Assembly (NCBI GenBank): GCA_030625525.1
Contig: DAOUQR010000017.1
Location: 1-10,009 of the forward strand
DNA: 10,009 bases
Direction of reading: 5' to 3'
Source: Pseudomonadota bacterium
Lineage (GTDB): Bacteria > Pseudomonadota > Gammaproteobacteria > DAOUQR01
Made by a program: the position numbers and the translations under genes. Under the pieces are notes generated by a model that saw nothing but the letters and a program-made list of their open reading frames with translations, searched no databases and had not been told where the DNA came from. Shown here piece by piece: positions 1-5,952 of this stretch; position 1 is the first letter of the stretch; the number at the start of each line of letters is the position of its first letter.

Positions 1-2511
1 AACATAACAACTGTGCATCTCTGAGTTAGATAGAAGAAGCGATTTTATCAAGTTAGTGACTGTTGTTATATATTCTGCTTTACAGGTTGAAATACCTAAC
101 TGCTCATAAATTAGTTTAGCTTCCCACAAACAAGCAACCACTTTTGTCATTTGAGAAAATTGGTCGTGGTAATCAGGTGTTTTTTCTTCTTTTTCAGTTA
201 TAGCGGTAATTTCAGCCGTTGCTCGATAGAAAATAGTTGTTCCGAGATTATGTAAGTACAAAGCCTTCTTTATAAGGGCAGGCTGCGGTAATTTATTAAT
301 TGCCTCAATTGCTTTTAAATGATGTTTAATAGACAGAGCGATATCACCCAGATCACTATAAGTGTTCGCCATGTTGTTATACATTGATGCTTTAGCCTCA
401 ACCATAAGACCTAATGATTTTACTCGCGGAAGCAACTCATGTGACTCGACCATTGCAATATAAAATTTTGAATAATGAATTTTTAACTGATAATACAGAA
501 TAAAAGAATCCCGATCACCTGGGCGATTCTGTTCATAACCTGCCTGACCATAAACCGTTGTCAGGCCTTGGATAGCATTTAACATATCAAACGGGTCACC
601 ATCTAGTGCATTCTCAGCATCCAGTGAAATAATCACGCGTTCAAAACATCTAATGGCACTCTCATAATTTCTTATTATCGCGTAGGCATTGCCGAGTGAT
701 AACAGCGTTTTCACGGCATTCATTTCAGTACTTTCTGATGTTGTTTTTAATATTTTTATTACCGCCACCAGCTCAGAAAGCAAAGGCAAGGTCGTCCTAA
801 ATAAAACGGTTTTAAATTTAACTTTTCGTCTTGCAAGAATATCGTGCATAAGACGATTGCGTGTTGCCACCGTTTTAGTAACGGACTCATGGAACTCTGC
901 ATGCGTTATTTCAGCAATAGCAGCCTGGGTATTTTTTTCTAAATCTTTTAATGCCTGTCCAATCTTCGTTTCACAAAACTCACATATAAGCAGCCGTTTA
1001 TTTGGCGAAATAGATTCATCAACGGCAATTTTAGCCAGGTAATCTAACTCGTGAGAAACAATAGTCAACCTATCATCGATCTTGCTTTTGACCTCCGTTG
1101 CTTTAGGTTTTTTGACTTTTTTCACGCGTTTTGTTTTTACAGAAATAGACGATCGAGGTTTTTTATCAAAAATCAACTTTGGTAAGTTGCCTGTCTCATT
1201 TAATTCTTTAGTAAGACTCAATAGGAAAGTAGAGTCCGGCAGTTCTTCTTCATTTTTAAACTTTAAACTTGGATACGCGCTGACACAGACATTGTATGAA
1301 CGAATTAACGCAAAAATTTCTGCCTCAATAATAGGCAGCAGGTGTTTGTCTCGACTTTTTTTACTGGACGATAATGTCTGACATTTCTTGAGTTTTACTG
1401 AAATTATTTTGAGTGCTATTTTCGGTTCAGAAATATTAACAGACGCACGCGTCACTTTGTCTTTCAGTTTCTTATTCTTCTCACTGTCATAATCACTTGG
1501 TTTTTTTGTAGTATCAATATTAAAAATACTATTTTCGTCAACAACAATCATTTTCTTGCTGAAACAAGCATCTATTAATAAATTAAGATGTTGTCGTTCT
1601 TCACTTGACGCCAACCCCAGGGCCAGGGCCAGGTTATTTTTTTGAAGACTCATCCATTTTGAATCTTTACCCGCTTGAAATACATTTTCAATTTTATTTT
1701 TTAATTCATCAAGTTGGCTCTTGAAATTTTTCACAAGCAATGTGTTGAGAACAGAAAGATTCTTTAATCCATTATCACTCGGCTTTCGGACAAAGACGGA
1801 TAGCGAGTGGGCAAGTTTATCATCGCGAAGTTTTTTAAAAAAACTAAATAAACCACTATATTGGCCAGGATTTACAAAATCTCTTAGTTCTTTAGATAGT
1901 TCGCCAACTAATGACAATACTCGGCCAAAATAATATCGATCCTTGCGGCATTCAAAATCAAGAGACTGCAAATCATCGTGCATTACAATTTCATCAAGCC
2001 GATTAATGATTTTTTTAGCATAGAAATAGCGAATATACTGCGTCAAAAACTTCAACTCGCCTAGATCGTTCAGCTTAGCGAGCGCGTCTTCATCAGTCAG
2101 ATCGCTCACCTTATCTTCGGCTTTAATAATATAATTAATTTTTTTTCCGACAATCCCTACATCAGAGATTAAGTCTTTCATGGCCTCGTTTGAAATCTCC
2201 ATATCGCTCGCGCTAAAATTTTCAAAGATTTTTTCAAGCGCTGATAAATAAATCAACTCTAATCCACCCGGACGCAGCTTAGCATTATCACTGCGATCAA
2301 CTGACCCGTACTTATTCCGAATATAGCTGTCAGCACCTTCATCATTATCGTTAAAGTGAAGATCAGTTGCCAACTCGCCGATTTTTTGTAAGAACTCAAT
2401 GGATTGTTTTGAGAACTTCATCGTTCCCGAAAAAGTTATAATCAACTGAGAAATATTTCTTAATGATTCAAGATCTTCATTTTTATCTTCTAGAATGGTT
2501 TTTGAAAACAT
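1..2511 (-). CDS. Large HEPN-like / TPR repeat protein, C-terminus cut off by window edge
   Basis: Reading the minus strand from ATG at 2511 gives 837 codons with no stop down to base 1, so the gene is partial at its 3' end. I do not recognise a named family. Residues 1-300 are mostly helical and charged and contain R229-D-D-K-L-A-H235. Residues 480-595 are a second helical block containing R551-N-R-L-M-H556. Both fit the R-x(4-6)-H signature of HEPN domains, the second very like RNxxxH of DUF86/MNT-associated HEPN proteins. A basic cluster (KTKRVKKVKKPK, residues 459-470) lies between them. Residues 600-630 (LLSLGNAYAIIRNYESAI) and 708-740 (YNNMANTYSDLGDIALSI) look like TPR units, with a third likely at 748-765. 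No signal peptide or membrane segment is seen. AAGGTG lies 10 bases before the ATG and a perfect TATAAT lies further up, which supports this start. The RNA-cleaving or RNA-binding role of HEPN domains is family knowledge. Function here is unproven, and the HEPN call rests on short motifs plus helical context. Confidence 0.8.
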   Translation of the reverse strand, partial: MFSKTILEDKNEDLESLRNISQLIITFSGTMKFSKQSIEFLQKIGELATDLHFNDNDEGADSYIRNKYGSVDRSDNAKLRPGGLELIYLSALEKIFENFSASDMEISNEAMKDLISDVGIVGKKINYIIKAEDKVSDLTDEDALAKLNDLGELKFLTQYIRYFYAKKIINRLDEIVMHDDLQSLDFECRKDRYYFGRVLSLVGELSKELRDFVNPGQYSGLFSFFKKLRDDKLAHSLSVFVRKPSDNGLKNLSVLNTLLVKNFKSQLDELKNKIENVFQAGKDSKWMSLQKNNLALALGLASSEERQHLNLLIDACFSKKMIVVDENSIFNIDTTKKPSDYDSEKNKKLKDKVTRASVNISEPKIALKIISVKLKKCQTLSSSKKSRDKHLLPIIEAEIFALIRSYNVCVSAYPSLKFKNEEELPDSTFLLSLTKELNETGNLPKLIFDKKPRSSISVKTKRVKKVKKPKATEVKSKIDDRLTIVSHELDYLAKIAVDESISPNKRLLICEFCETKIGQALKDLEKNTQAAIAEITHAEFHESVTKTVATRNRLMHDILARRKVKFKTVLFRTTLPLLSELVAVIKILKTTSESTEMNAVKTLLSLGNAYAIIRNYESAIRCFERVIISLDAENALDGDPFDMLNAIQGLTTVYGQAGYEQNRPGDRDSFILYYQLKIHYSKFYIAMVESHELLPRVKSLGLMVEAKASMYNNMANTYSDLGDIALSIKHHLKAIEAINKLPQPALIKKALYLHNLGTTIFYRATAEITAITEKEEKTPDYHDQFSQMTKVVACLWEAKLIYEQLGISTCKAEYITTVTNLIKSLLLSNSEMHSCYV

Positions 2512-2521
2512 CTACAACTAA

Positions 2522-2546
2522 CACCTTACTTAATAAGCTGATTATA
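2522..2546 (-). promoter_or_regulatory. Promoter -10 and ribosome binding site of the HEPN/TPR gene
   Basis: On the minus strand, 2546-2541 reads TATAAT, a perfect sigma-70 -10 hexamer. It is followed by AAGGTG at 2527-2522, a plausible Shine-Dalgarno site 10 bases before the ATG at 2511. Transcription would begin near 2534, leaving a leader of about 20 bases. No good -35 hexamer is visible at 16-18 bases spacing (the region reads GCTTAAG), so the promoter may be weak or activator-dependent. The -35 region sits next to the carB terminator hairpin. This indicates separate transcription from carB, although read-through is possible. Confidence 0.45.
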
Positions 2547-2565
2547 AAAATTGAATGGGATACTT

Positions 2566-2586
2566 AAGCCCTATCTCATAGGGCCT
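2566..2586 (-). terminator. Hairpin terminator downstream of carB
   Basis: GCCCTAT at 2568-2574 and ATAGGGC at 2578-2584 form a perfect 7-bp stem with a 3-base loop, about 12 bases past the carB stop. On the minus strand a G-U and an A-U pair extend it. The minus-strand tail is TTAAGTAT, not a clean U-run, so termination of carB may be incomplete. On the plus strand the hairpin is followed by CTTTTC, so it could also stop antisense transcription entering carB. Confidence 0.5.
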
Positions 2587-2596
2587 TTTCATATTC

Positions 2597-5500
2597 CTAC
2601 TCTTGAGCCAATAAATCCTGAAGTTTATACACGGTATTACGATCTTCGTATTTCATAGCCAAGCAAGTAGCGCGAGCACCGGCAATGGTTGTGGTGTAAC
2701 TCACGTTGTGTTGCAGCGCATTTCTGCGGATAGAATAGGAATCCGATAGCGACTGCTTGCTGTCAGTCGTATTCACAATAAAATCGATTTCATCGTTTTT
2801 AATCATGTCGACGATATGCGGTCGCCCTTCGATCACTTTATTAACGCGATGACAAGGTATGCCGGCGGCATCCAAGACTTTTTGTGTGCCTTGTGTTGCA
2901 CACACTTGAAAACCTAAGTCGACGAGACGTTCTGCAATGCGTGCGACTCGGGGTTTGTCTGCGTCGCGAACACTCACGAAAACTTTACGTCGGTTTTTAA
3001 TATCAGCACCCGCACCGAACATAGCTTTTGCATACGCTTGACCGAATCGCTCAGCAGTGCCCATCGCCTCACCTGTGGATTTCATTTCAGGGCTCAACAA
3101 AGAGTCAACACCTGAAAATTTCGCAAACGGAAACACGGGATATTTAATTGAAAAATACGATGGCACCACTGGGTGCGTCATACCTTGTGACTGCAGTGAC
3201 TGCCCCACTTTACAAAGCGCTGCAATTTTTGCCAAAGGTAACCCCGTTGCTTTTGAAACAAAGGGCACCGTACGAGAGGCGCGCGGATTAACTTCCAAAA
3301 TAAAAACATCTTCACCTTGGATGGCAAACTGAGCGTTCACTAAACCAACCACACCTAACTCTAGGGCAATCTTTTTCAATTGTTTGCTGAGCGTTTGTTG
3401 CATCACACTGCTCAAACTAAACGGTGGTAGCGAACATGACGAATCACCGGAGTGAATGCCGGCTTGTTCGATATGCTCCATAATGCCGCCAATTAAAACC
3501 GTTTCGCCATCACAAACGGCATCGACATCGACTTCAATCGCATCATTCAAAAATCGATCGAGTAAAACGGGGGATTCTTCAGAAACACGCACGGCTTCTT
3601 GCATATAATGTAAAAGTTGCTCTTGGTTATAGACAATTTCCATCGCACGTCCGCCTAAAACATAAGACGGTCTCACCACTAGGGGGTAACCAATTTCTTC
3701 GGCTTTTTGAATCGCCGCATCGACACTGCGCACCGTTGCATTCGGTGGCTGTCGCAGGCCCAGTTTCTGAATAAGTGCTTGGAAACGTTCGCGGTCTTCA
3801 GCCTCATCAATGGCATTGGGTTGTGTTCCTAAAATTTTGACGCCATTGGCAGCAAGTTTTTTCGCCAATTTTAACGGTGTCTGGCCACCGTAGTGGAGGA
3901 TCACGCCAAATGGTTTTTCAACATCCACAATCGCTAAGACATCTTCAAGCGTTAATGACTCAAAATACAAACGGTCGGAGGTATCATAATCCGTTGAAAC
4001 AGTTTCAGGATTACAATTCACCATAATAGTTTCATAACCCGCTTCGCGTAGCGCCATCGCGGCATGCACGCAGCAGTAATCAAATTCGATCCCTTGACCA
4101 ATCCGGTTCGGGCCGCCCCCTAAAATCATCACCTTTTGTTTATCACTAGGATTGGCTTCACACTGACTTTCATAGGTTGAATATAAATACGCCGTCGTCG
4201 TGGGGAATTCTGCCGCGCAGGTATCCACACGTTTAAAGACAGGATGAAGTTGATGTTTAATTCGTAATTGCCGGATCTCTTCAGCTTTCACATGCAATAA
4301 CTGCCCGATGCGCTTATCTGAAAATCCCGCACGCTTTAATTGTTCTAAGTGATCAGGGTTTAATTCATCGAGTGTCATGCCGGTTAAGCGACGCTCGTAA
4401 TCAATCAGCCCCTGGATTTGCGCTAAAAACCACGAATCAATTTTTGATATGCGATGGATCGCTTCAATGTCATAACCCAGACGAAATGCATCGGCGACAT
4501 AACGAATGCGCTCTGGGCCCGGCGAATGTAATTCACCCTGTAAAATACTTTTTGCGTCACGATCCGCAATATTTAAAATTGGCTCGAGTCCGGTTAGGCC
4601 AATTTCCAAACCCCTCAACGCTTTTTGTAATGACTCTTGAAAGGTGCGACCTATGGCCATCACTTCGCCCACGGATTTCATTTGGGTGGTTAAACGATCC
4701 GAGGCTTGGGGAAATTTGTCGAAATTAAAGCGTGGGATCTTTGTTACGACATAATCAATCGTGGGTTCAAATGACGCGGGTGTGCGACCACCGGTGATAT
4801 CATTTTTTAATTCATCGAGGGTATAACCTACAGCGAGTTTTGCCGCGATTTTTGCGATAGGAAAGCCTGTCGCCTTCGATGCGAGTGCCGATGAACGTGA
4901 GACACGTGGGTTCATTTCGATGACAATCATACGGCCATCGTCAGGATTAATAGCAAATTGGACGTTTGAACCGCCAGTTTCAACACCAATTTCGCGTAAA
5001 ACAGCAAGCGAGGCATCCCGCATGCGTTGATATTCTTTATCGGTTAGGGTTTGTGCCGGAGCCACGGTGATGGAATCGCCGGTGTGCACGCCCATGGGAT
5101 CAATGTTTTCAATGGCGCAGATGATGATGCAGTTGTCATTGTGGTCTCGCACCACTTCCATTTCATATTCTTTCCAACCCAGGGCTGATTCATCGATGAG
5201 TAATTCTTTGGTCGGTGAGAGATCAAGACCGCGTTCACAAATTTCGAGAAACTCTTCTTTATTATATGCAATCCCACCACCGCTGCCCGCGAGGGTGAAT
5301 GATGGACGAATGATGCAGGGGAAGCCAACCATCGGTTGAACTTGTAAGGCTTCCTCGAGACTGTGTGCAATCGCAGAATTCGGCATATCTAGGCCGATTT
5401 TTATCATAGCCGCACGAAATTTTTCGCGATCTTCGGCTTTATCAATGGCCTCACGGCTAGCGCCAATTAATTCAACGTCATGTTCTGCTAAAACACCTTC

Positions 5501-5812
5501 GCGGACTAAATCCAGCGCACAATTAAGAGCGGTTTGCCCCCCCATCGTCGGTAACAAAGCGTCTGGCTTTTCTTTTTTGATGATTTGGGAAACAATTTCC
5601 CAATGGACTGGCTCAATATAGGTGGCATCCGCCAGTTCAGGATCGGTCATGATCGTTGCTGGATTGGAGTTCACTAGAATGATCCGGTAGCCCTCTTGCT
5701 TTAAGGCTTTACAGGCTTGTACTCCGGAATAATCAAATTCACAGGCTTGTCCAATGACAATAGGCCCAGCCCCCAAGATAAGAATCGACTTAATATCTGT
5801 ACGTTTTGGCAT
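2597..5812 (-). CDS. carB: Carbamoyl-phosphate synthase large subunit
   Basis: CarB converts bicarbonate, ammonia (from glutamine, delivered by CarA) and two ATP into carbamoyl phosphate in the cytoplasm, feeding pyrimidine and arginine synthesis. The product is 1071 residues from the ATG at 5812; E. coli CarB is 1073. Two homologous ATP-grasp halves are visible. The first starts [19 protein letters not shown] and has [11 protein letters not shown] and [18 protein letters not shown]. The second starts [18 protein letters not shown] and has [15 protein letters not shown] and [15 protein letters not shown]. Carboxylate and Asn ligands of both ATP sites are present. The C-terminal MGS-like allosteric domain keeps DK (K954 in E. 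coli), ATQGT (T974, T977), NKV (K993) and NTT (N1015, T1017), so UMP/IMP binding is expected to be retained. The frame continues upstream to a TTG at 5872 and an ATG at 5869. The start at 5812 is preferred because MPKRTDIKS is the conserved N-terminus and a promoter lies inside the upstream extension. No carA or greA is adjacent: upstream is a divergent LRR gene, downstream the HEPN/TPR gene. Confidence 0.98.
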   Translation of the reverse strand: MPKRTDIKSILILGAGPIVIGQACEFDYSGVQACKALKQEGYRIILVNSNPATIMTDPELADATYIEPVHWEIVSQIIKKEKPDALLPTMGGQTALNCALDLVREGVLAEHDVELIGASREAIDKAEDREKFRAAMIKIGLDMPNSAIAHSLEEALQVQPMVGFPCIIRPSFTLAGSGGGIAYNKEEFLEICERGLDLSPTKELLIDESALGWKEYEMEVVRDHNDNCIIICAIENIDPMGVHTGDSITVAPAQTLTDKEYQRMRDASLAVLREIGVETGGSNVQFAINPDDGRMIVIEMNPRVSRSSALASKATGFPIAKIAAKLAVGYTLDELKNDITGGRTPASFEPTIDYVVTKIPRFNFDKFPQASDRLTTQMKSVGEVMAIGRTFQESLQKALRGLEIGLTGLEPILNIADRDAKSILQGELHSPGPERIRYVADAFRLGYDIEAIHRISKIDSWFLAQIQGLIDYERRLTGMTLDELNPDHLEQLKRAGFSDKRIGQLLHVKAEEIRQLRIKHQLHPVFKRVDTCAAEFPTTTAYLYSTYESQCEANPSDKQKVMILGGGPNRIGQGIEFDYCCVHAAMALREAGYETIMVNCNPETVSTDYDTSDRLYFESLTLEDVLAIVDVEKPFGVILHYGGQTPLKLAKKLAANGVKILGTQPNAIDEAEDRERFQALIQKLGLRQPPNATVRSVDAAIQKAEEIGYPLVVRPSYVLGGRAMEIVYNQEQLLHYMQEAVRVSEESPVLLDRFLNDAIEVDVDAVCDGETVLIGGIMEHIEQAGIHSGDSSCSLPPFSLSSVMQQTLSKQLKKIALELGVVGLVNAQFAIQGEDVFILEVNPRASRTVPFVSKATGLPLAKIAALCKVGQSLQSQGMTHPVVPSYFSIKYPVFPFAKFSGVDSLLSPEMKSTGEAMGTAERFGQAYAKAMFGAGADIKNRRKVFVSVRDADKPRVARIAERLVDLGFQVCATQGTQKVLDAAGIPCHRVNKVIEGRPHIVDMIKNDEIDFIVNTTDSKQSLSDSYSIRRNALQHNVSYTTTIAGARATCLAMKYEDRNTVYKLQDLLAQE

Positions 5813-5844
5813 GAAAAGCAACTCAATGAATGATCTTGGGCGCG

Positions 5845-5872
5845 ATTGTATCAGGTAGGACGATTTCATCAA
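5845..5872 (-). promoter_or_regulatory. Candidate sigma-70 promoter of carB
   Basis: On the minus strand TTGATG (5872-5867) and TACAAT (5850-5845) are separated by 16 bases, a good match to -35 and -10 hexamers. Transcription would start near 5838, about 26 bases before the ATG at 5812. This puts the possible upstream starts at 5869/5872 outside the transcript and agrees with the homology-based start. The Shine-Dalgarno site is weak: only TTGAG about 9 bases before the ATG. I see no attenuator or PyrR-type leader, and the leader is too short to hold one. Confidence 0.45.
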
Positions 5873-5939
5873 TGCCGGTCTCTTAATAAAGGCTTAAGCT
5901 TTGTACTTTAGTATTCAAAGTCCAATCTGCATTATTTTT

Positions 5940-5945
5940 AGAGGT
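5940..5945 (+). promoter_or_regulatory. Ribosome binding site for the LRR gene start at 5953
   Basis: AGAGGT lies 7 bases before the ATG at 5953, within an AT-rich leader. No convincing -35/-10 pair was found for this gene in 5873-5940. The best fragments are TTGTAC at 5901 and CATTAT at 5930, but their spacing is wrong. GCTTAAGC at 5892-5899 is an 8-bp palindrome in the shared divergent region and could be a protein-binding site, though such short palindromes are common by chance. Confidence 0.4.
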
Positions 5946-5952
5946 ATTTTCA

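Noticed and set aside
1614..1634. Short GGCCAG tandem repeat
   Set aside because: Only about two copies, encoding Leu-Ala-Leu-Ala inside a helix of the HEPN/TPR protein; too short to be a meaningful repeat.
1831..1843. T6A7 homopolymer run in the HEPN/TPR gene as a programmed frameshift or sequencing error
   Set aside because: The frame stays open on both sides and no X-XXY-YYZ slippery heptamer is in the correct register, so no frameshift is needed.
689..1933. Open plus-strand frames of 70-117 codons antisense to the HEPN/TPR gene
   Set aside because: They lie entirely inside a continuous 837-codon minus-strand frame, have no ribosome binding sites, and encode low-complexity Ser/Leu/Phe-rich sequences typical of antisense shadows.
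3057..5370. Open frames of 90-118 codons on both strands inside carB
   Set aside because: carB is intact and conserved through all of them; they are shadows of a constrained coding sequence.
5873..5952. Promoter for the LRR gene in the divergent intergenic region
   Set aside because: TTGTAC at 5901 and CATTAT at 5930 are 23 bases apart and other hexamer pairs are poor, so no sigma-70 promoter can be called.
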